Below are positions 37,055 to 45,768 of a stretch of DNA of 64,000 bases, piece by piece. The notes beneath the pieces were generated by a model. It saw only the letters and a list, made by a program, of their open reading frames with translations, was not told where the DNA came from and made no database searches. The DNA is from Gaiellasilicea sp963791905 (GTDB taxonomy: Bacteria; Actinomycetota; Thermoleophilia; Gaiellales; Gaiellaceae): the NCBI GenBank assembly GCA_963791905.1, contig CAWBTX010000002.1, positions 506,793 to 570,792 of the forward strand. The letters are read 5' to 3'. The position numbers and the translations under genes were made by a program. Position 1 is the first letter of the stretch, and each line of letters begins with the position of its first letter.

Positions 37055-37979
37055 GGGCGTATCTCGGTAGGAGTTATGTAGCCCCCGTCGAAGTTGTTCG
37101 TCGTGGGAGGACTTCCGGGTGATCGGGAGGCCGATCATGGGGCTGATATCGAGGGACGACGGCTGGCGGATGCCCGACTGGCTATGGGCGCGTGTCGAAC
37201 CGCTGTTGCCGGCGCGGCCGGAGCATCCTCTCGGCTGCCACAACCCGCGGGTGCCCGACCGCGCCGCGATGGACGCGATCCTGTTGGTGCTGCGCACCGG
37301 GATGCAGTGGAACGCGCTCAACGCGACCGGGGTCTGTCACTCGAGCTCGGCGCACCGTCGTTTTCAGGAGTGGGAGCAGGCGGGGGTCTTTCACGAGATC
37401 TGGCGCCAGGGGCTGTTGGACTACGACGAGAAGGTGGGCATTGACTGGGCCTGGCTGGCGGCCGATGGGGCGATGACCAAGGCGCCGCTCGGCGGGCCGA
37501 AGACCGGGCCGAATCCCACCGACAGAGCGAAAAAGGGGCGAAACGCTCGCTCCTCACCGAGGCTGCGGGCATCCCGGTCGGGATCGCGCACGAGGGCGCG
37601 CAGCGCCACGACCTGAAGCTGCTCGCGCCGACGATCGAGTCGATCCCGATCGACCGCCCGAAGCCGACGCCGCAGCGGCCCCAGGGCCTCTGCCTCGACC
37701 GCGCTTACGACGTGCCGCCGATCCGCGAGCTCGCCACCGAGCACGGCTTCACACCCCACATCCGCACTCGCGGCGAGGAGATCAGACTCAAGGCCCAGAC
37801 GCCGGGCTGGCGGGCTCGCCGCTGGGTGGTCGAGCGCACCCACTCGTGGTTCAACCGCAACCGCGCGATCCTCATCCGCTGGTCGAAGAAGGACGAGAAC
37901 CACCTCGCCCTGCTCCAACTCGCCGCCGGCGTGATCGCCTTCAGACAAGCCCACGCAGCAGGCCTACCGAGATAGGCCC
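37055..37979 (+). mobile_element. complete IS5-family insertion sequence (IS427-group type)
   Basis: Terminal inverted repeats are gggcgtatctcggtagg at the left (37055-37071) and the complement of cctaccgagataggccc at the right (37963-37979), with one mismatch. A TAA target duplication flanks it (37052-37054 and 37980-37982), the TNA-type target expected for this group. The length of 925 bp is typical. The single transposase gene is split by a -1 frame change at an A5G4 run, and both ends are intact. Confidence 0.88.
37137..37975 (+). CDS. IS5-family DDE transposase (two frames joined by -1 shift)
   Basis: The first frame (from ATG 37137) carries the N-terminal DUF4096-like domain (WLWARVEPLLPARPEHPLGC, RTGMQWNALNATGVCHSSSA) and the first catalytic Asp (WLAADGAMTKAPLGG). 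After the run gcg-aaa-aag-ggg (about 37530) the -1 frame gives AKRSLLTEAAGIPVGIAHEG, CLDRAYDVPPI (second Asp) and the final RARRWVVERTHSWFNRNR with Glu. IS427-group elements use programmed -1 frameshifting at this position; a sequencing error is the alternative. The product is about 279 residues. Confidence 0.88.
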
Positions 37980-37982
37980 TAA

Positions 37983-38390
37983 GCGTTCGGCACGCTCGCG
38001 ATTCCACTTGCGGCGCAGAAGACGATGGAGTGGTTCAGCCGTATCGATGGCACGCCTTGGCGAGCGCAGCAACATCCATTGGCACCGAGTAGCCGCAGAC
38101 ATGTGGATGGCGCTCCTGCTTCGCGCGAAACGGAGCTGCCTCCGAGGTCACATTGAGGCGCCTGCTGCGGACGATGCGCAAGCGCCCGAGAGGCCCATTT
38201 GAATACGCCCGCTTAGGCATGGCGAAGCGAGGCGCAGCCTCGCGCGCGCGGCTCTTGTCCGCCGTCCTATGCGCAAGCGGCCGTCGCGGCCGCGCGTCGG
38301 CCGCGCTCCTGCTTTCGGCGCGACTGCAGCAGCGCACCTTGGCGCGGAGGCCTCACCCCGAAACAGTCGCCTTGCGCCTGCGTCGGCGCT
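37983..38390 (+). other. no gene recognised, right of the IS
   Basis: About 400 bases without a credible reading frame. Confidence 0.4.
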
Positions 38391-38615
38391 TCACAGCCCC
38401 CGCTCGTCCATCTTCCTCAGGGCCTCGCGGCAGCATTCGCGGACGCGCTCGTCGCCGTGGTGGTCGTCCAGCATGCATTCGAGCAGTGCGCGCCACAGTT
38501 CGAGCCGGGTGACGTCCAGCCGCTCGCTCTCGACGGCGAACTGGTCGAGCAGGCGCTGGAACGCCTCCCGCGCCGCCTGCACCTTGCGAGGATCGACCGG
38601 CCCGCCCTCGCTCAT
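38391..38615 (-). CDS. 74-residue acidic helical protein, unknown function
   Basis: The ATG at 38615 follows an AGGAGGGAG site. The product reads MSEGGPVDPRKVQAAREAFQ, RLLDQFAVESERLDVTRLEL, WRALLECMLDDHHGDERVRE, CCREALRKMDERGL. It is entirely helical with a Cys-Cys pair and a central Asp-Asp-His-His. No family recognised; possibly a regulatory or metal-binding helical bundle. Confidence 0.5.
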   Translation of the reverse strand: MSEGGPVDPRKVQAAREAFQRLLDQFAVESERLDVTRLELWRALLECMLDDHHGDERVRECCREALRKMDERGL

Positions 38616-39290
38616 GGCTGGCTCCCTCCTATCCCGGGTCTCGGAATCTCGGGCGAGCATACGCGCGTCGCCTGGGCGCGCGAATCGCGACCACCCGAGA
38701 ACCAGGGCCGGGGCACGCGGGCTGCAGCGTCCCCTCTGCACGCGTGTCGCCTGTACTCGTGGGGGGCCCTGCGGACCTACTCGCACCGAGGCTGCCCCGT
38801 TGCGGAAGCCCGCGGGGCTACGCGCAGCGGCGGGGGTCGGGGCGACGGGATTTCAACCGGCGCACGACTGCTCTAGCAGCGCGGACGACAATGAGTCATG
38901 GCCCCTGGACGTGACAGCGGCCGGTTCGGCACTCGCGCGAGACTCCGCGGCGGCCTGCGACCGTTCGTCCGCGCTCCGGCTTCCCGCGACGTGCGCGCGT
39001 CTCCGGGATAAGCCTCGACGCCCGCCCCGGACGAGCCGCGAGTACGTGGTCCCGGCGGACGCTGACGATCGCAATCGCGGACAAGAGCAGGCGCAAGTCG
39101 GCCAGCGGGGCGGACTCTTCCTGGTCGTCCCGAGCGGGCGGTGCCGGACGTCGTCTAGGACGCCCGTTCGGATACGAAACCAAGCAGTCGCCGCGCTCGG
39201 AGCGCGCGTGCGCTCGACCGCTTTCCTACGACGAGCGGAGGACGCGACGCGCTGGGAGGGGCGGCACGTCTTCGCCCGACCGAGCCGTGG
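38616..39290. other. 675 bases with no supported gene
   Basis: Several open frames overlap here on both strands, but their Arg/Ala/Ser-rich translations look like shadows of GC-rich DNA. No ribosome-binding site or domain was seen. Confidence 0.4.
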
Positions 39291-39647
39291 CTAGGCCAGC
39301 TCGGAGATAGCCTCCTGGTAAGTCGCGATCGCTTGTTCGAGCCCGTCACCGAGCGCGGCGCCGATCACGCCTAGGCCCTCGACGATCAGGTCTGCGCGGG
39401 TCGACAGGCGCACGAACTCATCGTCGACGCGGAGCTGGGCAAGCTTCTCCTGGCTTCCGCGAATCAGCACGAGTCCCTGCAGGTCGCCGCCGTGGGGCTC
39501 GAGGATCGCCGTCTCGAAGCCTTCGATCACCCCTTCCTGTTGCAGGCGTCCGTAATAGGCGAGCGCCTCGCTGAAGACCTCCAGGCCCTTGGCCTCACGC
39601 CCGCGAACCGGCGCACCCCAACCGATGAACAAGCCAGCGTCGGCCAT
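39291..39647 (-). CDS. conserved hypothetical protein (118 residues)
   Basis: An intact small protein with GAGGAGGAG just before the ATG. It begins MADAGLFIGWGAPVRGREAK, continues GLEVFSEALAYYGRLQQEGV, IEGFETAILEPHGGDLQGLV, and ends GDGLEQAIATYQEAISEL. I recall closely similar unnamed proteins in many actinomycetes, with the same GLFIGWG and LEPHGGDL blocks. A ferredoxin-like alpha/beta fold is likely. Function unknown. Confidence 0.7.
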   Translation of the reverse strand: MADAGLFIGWGAPVRGREAKGLEVFSEALAYYGRLQQEGVIEGFETAILEPHGGDLQGLVLIRGSQEKLAQLRVDDEFVRLSTRADLIVEGLGVIGAALGDGLEQAIATYQEAISELA

Positions 39648-39913
39648 GCTCCTCCTCTCGATGGGCTTGCGGGCAAAACCTAGTGGCTGCCTCTTGCCCG
39701 GTCAATGTGGACACGCGTGGGCTCTCAAGGTTGGCGTGGCGCGCGAACGCGTCCTAGCTGGCGCGGCTCGGATGCAGGTGGGTCCGCGAGCCGCGGTCGG
39801 GGTTCCTGTCTGCCGTCGGCGGCGACCTTCCACGACCGCCGCTCGTGCGATCACCAGCCTGCCCGCACCTGCTCACTGGTGCGTAGCCAGCGCGCCTGAC
39901 GTTCATCCTGCCC

Positions 39914-40667
39914 TTAGGCGGTCGGCGGCTGCGCGGCGGGCGGGATGCCCAGCGCCCCCCGCATGGCGGTCACCGCCCGTTCGAGCTCGAAGGGGCGGTC
40001 ACCCGGCGCGGCCAGGATGCCCTCTACCCGCCCGCCGAGTCCGGCCCGCCGGACGATGCCCTTCTCGGTCAGTACCCACTCGCCGCGCTCCGCGAGCGCC
40101 GCCTGGGCGACCTCGATGGCTGCCTTCGCTAGCAGCCCCGCGCACGAGACAACGTCGTGGTGCGCCGCAGCCGTCTCGGCGATCGCGAGCGAGAAGGCCG
40201 CGCTGGCGTGCCAGCGTCCGGGCGCGACCTGGCGCAGCGCGTCGGGAAACTCCGGTCGCGGCAGGTCCCCTGCCAGCACCTCCGCCAACGCGAGCTCTCC
40301 GGCCAGCACGTAGGTGGCCATGCCAGCCAGGTAGCCCTCCACCCGCTCGACGTCGTAGCTGCCGGCCTCCGCCTCGTCGATCCAGTGTTGGACGACGTCG
40401 AGGTCGCGGTAGAGGAGATCGACCCGCTGACCCTCGACCGTCAACTGGCCGCCGCCGTTTGCGAGCCGTCCCCAGTCCCCCGGCTCGACCACGGTGTTCT
40501 CGAAACCGAGCGCCCGCACGTCCTCGGCGCGGATCGCGTCGCGGTAGTAGAGCCCGAACCCCCATTCAGCTGTCCGGCTGTAGAAGGCCGCGCGAGTCGC
40601 CGAGGGTCACTGCCACGACTCCTGGGATCTCGATCAGCCGTTTTGCGAGCTCGCGCACCCGAACCAT
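39914..40667 (-). CDS. nucleotidyltransferase-domain protein with DUF4037-like C-terminus
   Basis: From ATG 40667: MVRVRELAKRLIEIPGVVAV, then TLGDSRG, and after a frameshift near 40590 AEWGFGLYYRDAIRAEDVRA. This corresponds to the GGSRA...D.DFGLYYR core of aminoglycoside-type nucleotidyltransferases. In the first block Gly-Asp-Ser replaces the usual Gly-Gly-Ser. The C-terminal half (VEGYLAGMATYVLAGELALA, LLAKAAIEVAQAALAERGEW) is helical. About 250 residues. It may nucleotidylate a small molecule or protein; activity depends on whether the frameshift is real. Confidence 0.6.
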
Positions 40668-40843
40668 TCAAGCGCTCGCGAGCGCTACCGGCCCTCAGGC
40701 CGCCCTGACGTGAGGCCATCGATTCGTGTGCCGCGCGTTCCCCTTGAAAGCCCGCAAGTGATTGGAGCGTGGCGAAGCCGGCGGCGCAATTCGTGATGCC
40801 CGACCGCGCCCCTCCCTCTCGAAGAAACGGAGCACCGCGGACC

Positions 40844-40874
40844 CTGAGCGGGGTCGGCGGAGCGATGCGACAAT
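40844..40874 (+). promoter_or_regulatory. candidate promoter conserved upstream of both UspA-like genes
   Basis: ctgagc and gacaat (40869-40874) occur as ctgagcggggtcggcggagc then gatgcgacaat. The same arrangement is found at 47297-47329 before the paralogue. In both cases the ATG starts 10 bases after the final T of gacaat, so the transcript would be nearly leaderless. Confidence 0.45.
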
Positions 40875-40883
40875 CACCGCGGG

Positions 40884-41309
40884 ATGACGTCCGCAGCACC
40901 CAAGCGCGTGCTGGTCGTGGCTCACCGGACCGCGGCGACGCCGGGGCTGCTCGATGAGATCCGCGCCCGTTCCGGCCGGTCCCCCTGCCACTTCACCCTC
41001 CTGGTGCCGCGCCCCTACTGGGATCCCGAGACCGAACAGGCCGCGGCCACGCTCGAACTCGCCATCCCGCTTCTCGACGAGGCCGCGGGCGGTCACGTCG
41101 AAGGGATCGTCGGCGACAGTGATCCCTTCGCCGCCGTGGAGCAGGCGCTCGAGGGAGGCGGGTTCGACGAGATCATCATCTCCACACTGCCGGCGCGCGT
41201 CTCGCACTGGCTCCGCCGCGACCTCCCCCATCGCGTGGAGGCGCTCGGCTTGCCCGTCACGGTGGTTACCGCCAAGCAGTCCGAGCGCACCCTCTCTGAC
41301 GCTGGCTGA
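40884..41309 (+). CDS. UspA-like (HUP-fold) stress protein, copy 1
   Basis: An intact 141-residue single-domain protein: KRVLVVAHRTAATPGLLDEI (strand 1), CHFTLLVPRPYWDPETEQAA, then LDEAAGGHVEGIVGDSDPFA and GFDEIIISTLPARVSHWLRR, ending in a strand VTVVTAKQSE. This is the universal-stress-protein architecture with the late ST.P loop. The ATP-binding G-2x-G-9x-G motif is not evident, so ligand binding is uncertain. A close paralogue lies at 47339-47763, both with the same promoter-like upstream sequence and no ribosome-binding site. Confidence 0.75.
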   Translation: MTSAAPKRVLVVAHRTAATPGLLDEIRARSGRSPCHFTLLVPRPYWDPETEQAAATLELAIPLLDEAAGGHVEGIVGDSDPFAAVEQALEGGGFDEIIISTLPARVSHWLRRDLPHRVEALGLPVTVVTAKQSERTLSDAG

Positions 41310-41472
41310 GCCCACGCCAGTCCGGGAGCAACGCGGCGGACGTGCCGGTCGTGATTCAGCCATCACGTTCCCCGCTGGCTCGATGCCCTCGAGGAGGGCC
41401 CGAGGGACGGCGTTCACGTGGCGCGCCTCGCCGATCGGCTTGCCCGTGGCCGAGGCCGGCCGGACGCGGACC

Positions 41473-41982
41473 CTAGTGCAGGTCCCGTGGTCGCACGTAG
41501 GCGACGAGCTCGCCGCCGCCCCGCCCGAGCGCGCTCCAGCGGTCTGCCGGCACGTCAATCGTGGCGAGCGCGGCGGTCGGGTACTTCTCTCGCATCCGCG
41601 CGAGCTCGGTTCCCTCGGAGGCCAGCGCCAGCGCGAGCTCCCCGAGGCCCGGATTGTGCCCGATGACCAGGACCGAGCCGACCTCCCGGGGGAGGACGCG
41701 AAGAAGGGCCAGCAGCCCCGCCTCGCTCGCGCCGTACAGCCCTTCCTCGAAGACCACCTCGACCTCATCCCCGAGGGCGCCCTCGACACGCTCGAGTGTC
41801 TCCCGGGCCCGCCGCGCAGGTGAGCACAGCACGAGCTCGGGCCGAACCCTCTCCGCCCGGAGATGATCGGCAATCGCGCTCGCGGCCCGCCTCCCCCGCC
41901 CCGCGAGCGGCCGGTCGCGGTCGGCGAGCGACCGGTCCTTCCAGCTCGACTTGGCATGCCGCAGCAAATACACGCGCTTCAT
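41473..41982 (-). CDS. sixA: phosphohistidine phosphatase SixA family
   Basis: An intact 169-residue histidine phosphatase: MKRVYLLRHAKSSWKD contains the catalytic RHA motif; RDRPLAGRGRRAASAIADHL, LVLCSPARRARETLERVEGA, then VLVIGHNPGLGELALALASE with the second His. SixA-type enzymes remove phosphate from phosphohistidine on phosphotransfer proteins or NPr. No histidine kinase lies nearby. Start MKRV is preferred over a 9-codon N-terminal extension that is not conserved. Confidence 0.88.
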   Translation of the reverse strand: MKRVYLLRHAKSSWKDRSLADRDRPLAGRGRRAASAIADHLRAERVRPELVLCSPARRARETLERVEGALGDEVEVVFEEGLYGASEAGLLALLRVLPREVGSVLVIGHNPGLGELALALASEGTELARMREKYPTAALATIDVPADRWSALGRGGGELVAYVRPRDLH

Positions 41983-42108
41983 CGCACCCACCCACCGCCG
42001 ACTGAGCATGTCAAGCCGCCGATCAGCGCGTAGGACGACTGGCCGGCGACCGACGCCCGGCGCGCTGCTTCGCCGTCGCCCTCCCTGCGTCCTACTGGCG
42101 CCCCCGTC

Positions 42109-42306
42109 CTACGCCTTCTCGCTCGCTCCGGCGCGACGCAGCGCCCCCGCCGCAGGGGTGTAGATGCTCTCGTGCCCGTCGTCCCAGCGAATGCGATAGC
42201 GAGGGGAAGGTGCGTCCCGCACCACCTCCTCGATTACGCCCATCCGAGGCCTCTGCTCGGTCGACTCCGACTCGACCTCGACGCGATGCCCGACCTTCAA
42301 CTCCAT
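42109..42306 (-). CDS. DUF1918 protein, copy 1
   Basis: A 65-residue protein with a GGAGGTGAAG ribosome-binding site: MELKVGHRVEVESESTEQRP, RMGVIEEVVRDAPSPRYRIR, WDDGHESIYTPAAGALRRAG. The fold should be a small SH3-like beta barrel, with the conserved W-DDGHES-Y-P block. The family is common in actinomycetes; its role is unknown, with nucleic-acid or protein binding suggested by fold only. A second intact copy and a dead copy lie in the same window. Confidence 0.85.
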   Translation of the reverse strand: MELKVGHRVEVESESTEQRPRMGVIEEVVRDAPSPRYRIRWDDGHESIYTPAAGALRRAGASEKA

Positions 42307-42655
42307 GGCTTCACCTCCGACTCGCCTCATACCGGGTGATACCACCAACCGACGCGTACCGCACAGCCGCCGAGACGACGGCCATCTCCAGGGCAGCTCG
42401 GGCGCCTTCCTCGAGGAAGGGCGCCCACGGCGCCGGCCCGCGAACGAAGCCGGCCTCGGACGTTCGCCTCGGACATCGCTCGTCCGGCCTCCACTCCAGG
42501 ACGGCTAGCGAAAGTGCGCGCTCCGAGCGGAGGCCGCCGATCCCCGCGGTGGTAGTGTGCTTCAAGACTGCTCGTTCGTTAGGTCTCACTCTCTCTCTTC
42601 CTCTCGCGCGACCCCGACTAGAGGGACCAGGAAGGTTTGAGGACCATGACGAGCA
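42307..42655. other. intergenic region holding the left edge of duplication copy 2
   Basis: No supported gene. The homology to copy 1 begins at about 42563 (aagactg, then tcgttcgttaggtctcactc). Confidence 0.5.
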
Positions 42656-42856
42656 ATGAGCGACACGCGTGCCGCCGAAGGGGCAGCGCGACGGCGAGGT
42701 GGACTGCACCGCGCCGATGGCGACCGCCGGGTCGGACGGGCCATCGAGGCCCGGCACGACTTGGCTATGCGCGGAGTTGGCCGTGTCTGGTTAAACGGCC
42801 GCGAGCTCGGCGGTGCAGATCCTCGCTACACGCACCTCGAGGCTTCGCACGATTAG
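42656..42856 (+). CDS. 66-residue protein of the formate dehydrogenase unit, copy 2
   Basis: From ATG 42656: MSDTRAAEGAARRRGGLHRA, DGDRRVGRAIEARHDLAMRG, VGRVWLNGRELGGADPRYTH, LEASHD. Five substitutions separate it from copy 1 over the shared 56 residues, and a one-base difference near the start makes the two use different ATGs. A vestige of its last codons is also found at 28744. Function unknown. Confidence 0.6.
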   Translation: MSDTRAAEGAARRRGGLHRADGDRRVGRAIEARHDLAMRGVGRVWLNGRELGGADPRYTHLEASHD

Positions 42857-42989
42857 GCCAGCCGCCCACGCCGCGAGGGCAACGGCGACGAGCGGCCGAC
42901 CGTGGACGACCGAAGCGATCGGGCGAGGCGCGTGATGAACCGGGCGGCGTGGGGGGACGATCCGGCAGCGGACCAAGGAGGTGAGCATC

Positions 42990-43286
42990 GTGAGCGAAGT
43001 CCCCGAGAGCCCGCCAACATCGTTCGTGATCGTCGAGCTAGCGACGCCGCCGCGCCAGGCGTTCCGCTTCGCGGAGCAGGCGGACGCCCTGCGTCTTGCC
43101 GAGCGGCTGCGCCGAGCGGACCCGGACGCCGCCGTCCGGACGCAAACGCCCGAGGAGGCGCGCGCTGTACTGCTCGACTTGGCGTTCGTGCCCGAGGACG
43201 CGATTGGCCCGCTGATCATCATGGCGTCGCGGCATCTCGACCGCGAGACCGTGGAGGGCCACTTCCGAGCGGTGGGCGGCGCATGA
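42990..43286 (+). CDS. 98-residue protein of the formate dehydrogenase unit, copy 2
   Basis: GTG 42990 follows AAGGAGGT (42975-42982). The product is SEVPESPPTSFVIVELATPP, RQAFRFAEQADALRLAERLR and so on, ending HLDRETVEGHFRAVGGA. It differs from copy 1 only at Ser/Thr, Gln/Glu and His/Gln positions. Conservation through the duplication and constant position before fdh suggest it is an expressed partner. The start GTG 42990 is preferred over GTG 42981 because of spacing. Confidence 0.7.
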   Translation: MSEVPESPPTSFVIVELATPPRQAFRFAEQADALRLAERLRRADPDAAVRTQTPEEARAVLLDLAFVPEDAIGPLIIMASRHLDRETVEGHFRAVGGA

Positions 43287-43410
43287 CGCTGAGAACGGCC
43301 AGACGCGATCGAGGGGCCGGCATGACGGCGCCCCGTCGCGTCCGTGGGCGATCGGGAGCGGCGCCGACGCGTCACGAGCGCTGCCAGGCGAGACCGACGA
43401 AAGGACCCCC

Positions 43411-44601
43411 ATGACGAACATCATCTGCGTTCTCTACGACGACCCCGTCAGCGGGTATCCGCCGTCCTATGCGCGCGACTCCGTGCCCACGATCGAGCAG
43501 TACCACGGCGGCCAGAACACACCGTCTCCTGAGGACATCGACTTCACGCCGGGGGAGCTGCTGGGCTGCGTGTCGGGCGAGCTCGGGTTGCGCGAGTTCG
43601 TCGAGGGACGCGGGCACAAGCTGATCGTCACCTCCGACAAGGAGGGGCCCGACTCGGTGCTGGATCGCGAGCTTCCTGAGGCCGAGATCGTGATCTCGCA
43701 GCCCTTCTGGCCCGCCTACCTGACCGCGGAGCGGATCGCAAAGGCGCCCAAGCTCAAGCTGGCGGTGACGGCGGGGATCGGCTCCGACCACGTGGACATC
43801 GACGCGGCCATCGAGAACGGCATCACCGTGGCGGAGGTGACCTTCTCGAACAGCATCAGCGTCTCCGAGCACGTGGTGATGATGATCCTCGCGCTCGTGC
43901 GCAACTACATCCCGTCGTACCAGTGGGTGATCGACGGGGGCTGGAACATCGCCGACTGCGTATCGCGGTCCTATGACCTGGAGGGCATGGAGGTCGGGAC
44001 CGTGGGGGCAGGACGGATCGGCTCCGCGGTGCTGCGGCGGCTCAAGCCCTTCGAGGTGGGGCTGCACTACACCGACCGTCACCGCCTCCCCGAGCAGGTG
44101 GAGCGAGAGCTCGGCCTCACCTACCACGAGAGCACCCAGGACATGGTGCCCGAGTGCGATGTGGTCACGATCAACGCGCCGCTGCACCCGGAGACGGAGG
44201 GGCTCTTCGACGACGAGCTGCTCGGCACAATGCGCCGCGGCACATACCTCATCAACACCGCGCGCGGCAAGATCTGCGACCGCGACGCGATCGTGCGGGC
44301 GCTCGAGTCGGGCAAGCTCGCCGGCTACGCCGGCGATGTCTGGTACCCCCAGCCCGCCCCGAAGGACCATCCCTGGCGGACCATGCCCCACCACGGCATG
44401 ACCCCGCACACCTCGGGCACCAGCCTGTCGGCCCAGGCCCGCTACGCCGCCGGCACCCGCGAGATCCTCGAGTGCTGGTTCGACGACCGCCCGATCCCGG
44501 ACGAGTACCTGATCGTCGACGGCGGCAAGCTCGCCGGCACCGGCGCCCACTCCTACAGCGCCGGCGACGCCACGAGCGGCTCGGGGAGGCCGCGCAGCTG
44601 A
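43411..44601 (+). CDS. fdh: NAD-dependent formate dehydrogenase, copy 2
   Basis: A 396-residue FDH with all active-site motifs listed for copy 1 (NTARGK, PQPAPKDHPWR, MTPHTSGT, HYTDRHRLP). Substitutions relative to copy 1 are Asp/Gly in YARDSVP, Gln/Glu in RLPEQVE, Gly/Asp in LLGTMRR and Lys/Gln in SGKLAG. The tail continues AGDATSGSG, as in classical FDH (GNATGGSEEAA), but then shifts frame; the ancestral end EAAQLM is still readable one base away. It should supply NADH and remove formate, downstream of the formaldehyde dehydrogenase at 49242. Confidence 0.93.
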   Translation: MTNIICVLYDDPVSGYPPSYARDSVPTIEQYHGGQNTPSPEDIDFTPGELLGCVSGELGLREFVEGRGHKLIVTSDKEGPDSVLDRELPEAEIVISQPFWPAYLTAERIAKAPKLKLAVTAGIGSDHVDIDAAIENGITVAEVTFSNSISVSEHVVMMILALVRNYIPSYQWVIDGGWNIADCVSRSYDLEGMEVGTVGAGRIGSAVLRRLKPFEVGLHYTDRHRLPEQVERELGLTYHESTQDMVPECDVVTINAPLHPETEGLFDDELLGTMRRGTYLINTARGKICDRDAIVRALESGKLAGYAGDVWYPQPAPKDHPWRTMPHHGMTPHTSGTSLSAQARYAAGTREILECWFDDRPIPDEYLIVDGGKLAGTGAHSYSAGDATSGSGRPRS

Positions 44602-44827
44602 TGTGACGCGCAGCGAACGTGCGGCGCCTCCGCTCCTCGACGTGTTCAACTAATCGCCCATGGGCGTGGTTTCGACGCCCGGGGTACGACTCGGGGCGGG
44701 TCCTGGTCGTATGAGGTCCGGCCGCTTGTCTGCCGACTATTCGCCGGAAGGGGTCGAGCTGCTTTGAGTGTCGCGTCGTTCGAAACGCTGCTCGTCGGCA
44801 TGGCCATCGCCCCGAGGGGAGGACTCC

Positions 44828-45121
44828 ATGCCCACGTACGTCGCGCTGATTGACTGGACCGACCAGGGCGTCCGCAACTTCAAGGACACCGTCGACCGCT
44901 ATGAAGGCGTGCAGAGTGCGTGTGACAACCTCGGCGTCCGCTTCACCGACGTCCGGTGGACGCTCGGTACCCACGACATCGTGGCAACAGTCGAGGCCCC
45001 CGACGACGAGACGCTCGCGGCCGCGCTGCTGTCGGTCGCAGGGCAGGGCAACATCCGCACGACGACCCTCCGCGCGTTCACCGGGGAGGAGATGCGCACC
45101 ATTATCGACAAGGTGGGCTGA
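44828..45121 (+). CDS. GYD-domain protein
   Basis: An intact 97-residue protein after a GGGGAGGAC site: MPTYVALIDWTDQGVRNFKD, TVDRYEGVQSACDNLGVRFT, then VRWTLGTHDIVATVEAPDDE, GNIRTTTLRAFTGEEMRTII. This is the GYD family (ferredoxin-like fold), of unknown biochemical role and widespread in bacteria with stress or C1 genes. A hairpin follows the stop by 28 bases. Confidence 0.85.
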   Translation: MPTYVALIDWTDQGVRNFKDTVDRYEGVQSACDNLGVRFTDVRWTLGTHDIVATVEAPDDETLAAALLSVAGQGNIRTTTLRAFTGEEMRTIIDKVG

Positions 45122-45149
45122 GCTCGCCGCAGGGAGCCAAGACAGCCGC

Positions 45150-45179
45150 ACTGCCGCTTCCGCTTGTGGTTGCGGCAGT
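45150..45179 (+). terminator. hairpin after the GYD gene
   Basis: actgccgc (45150-45157) and gcggcagt (45172-45179) form a perfect 8-pair stem with a 14-base loop, extendable by flanking G-C pairs. There is no U tract. Confidence 0.45.
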
Positions 45180-45768
45180 CTCGGCAGACGCTCAGATCAC
45201 TGTCGGAAGTGACGAGCTGCGCTCGTGTCAGCCGGCGCTGACCCGGCTTCTCCTTAAGGCTCCGAGCGATAGCGGGGCGTACCGCGCGCTCGGTCAGTTC
45301 CTTCCCGTGTTTGCTGCCAGTGGCGGCCTAGCGCTGCGTGTCGGCCTCGAGTGCGCAGTTGCACGCGTCGGACATCGCGCTCGGCGGTGGTACCCCACAG
45401 GGGACGAGCCGACCGGAGATGAGAGGTGACCGAGACACCATTCGCGAGCAGCGCATCGGGGGGCCGACGAGCGAGGGCGAGAAGACGGCCACATTGTCGG
45501 GTCCCCACGACCCGGACATGGCGCTCTCCGGCAAGGATGTCACGGGCTATTCGTGGAACCCGCCGTGGCCGATGTGCGTCGTCTCTGTCGACCTCTACGA
45601 GCAGGGCCGTGGGCGCCGATAGACGGAGCGACCCCGCTCGTCCGCCCCCTGCGGCCGCGCCCGCCCACGGGTGGCGTGGGCGGACGCATTGCCGGACCGG
45701 CGGTGCGAGCCGATCGGGAGCCGACCTTCGCGGGGCCGGTCCAGCCGCGGGCGTACGCTTTCGGTGTC
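45180..45768 (+). other. no supported gene before the molybdopterin protein
   Basis: A frame at 45338-45622 is open (ending SWNPPWPMCVVSVDLYEQG), but has no ribosome-binding site or family. The last 20 bases contain tacgct, a plausible -10 element for a leaderless transcript starting at GTG 45769. Confidence 0.4.

Larger units (their letters stand above)
42563..44622 (+). repeat. inverted duplication, copy 2 (formate dehydrogenase unit)
   Basis: It matches the complement of 31490-33830. Relative to copy 1 it lacks about 300 bases near 42605-42625 (the 90-residue gene) and retains more of the ancestral 3' end of formate dehydrogenase. Confidence 0.85.

Noticed and set aside
38269..39294. Long plus-strand frames right of the IS
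   Set aside because: Arg/Ala/Ser-rich translations with no domains, overlapping the better-supported minus-strand 74-residue gene.
45338..45622. Open frame between the GYD gene and the molybdopterin gene
   Set aside because: No ribosome-binding site or family; composition resembles non-coding GC-rich DNA.
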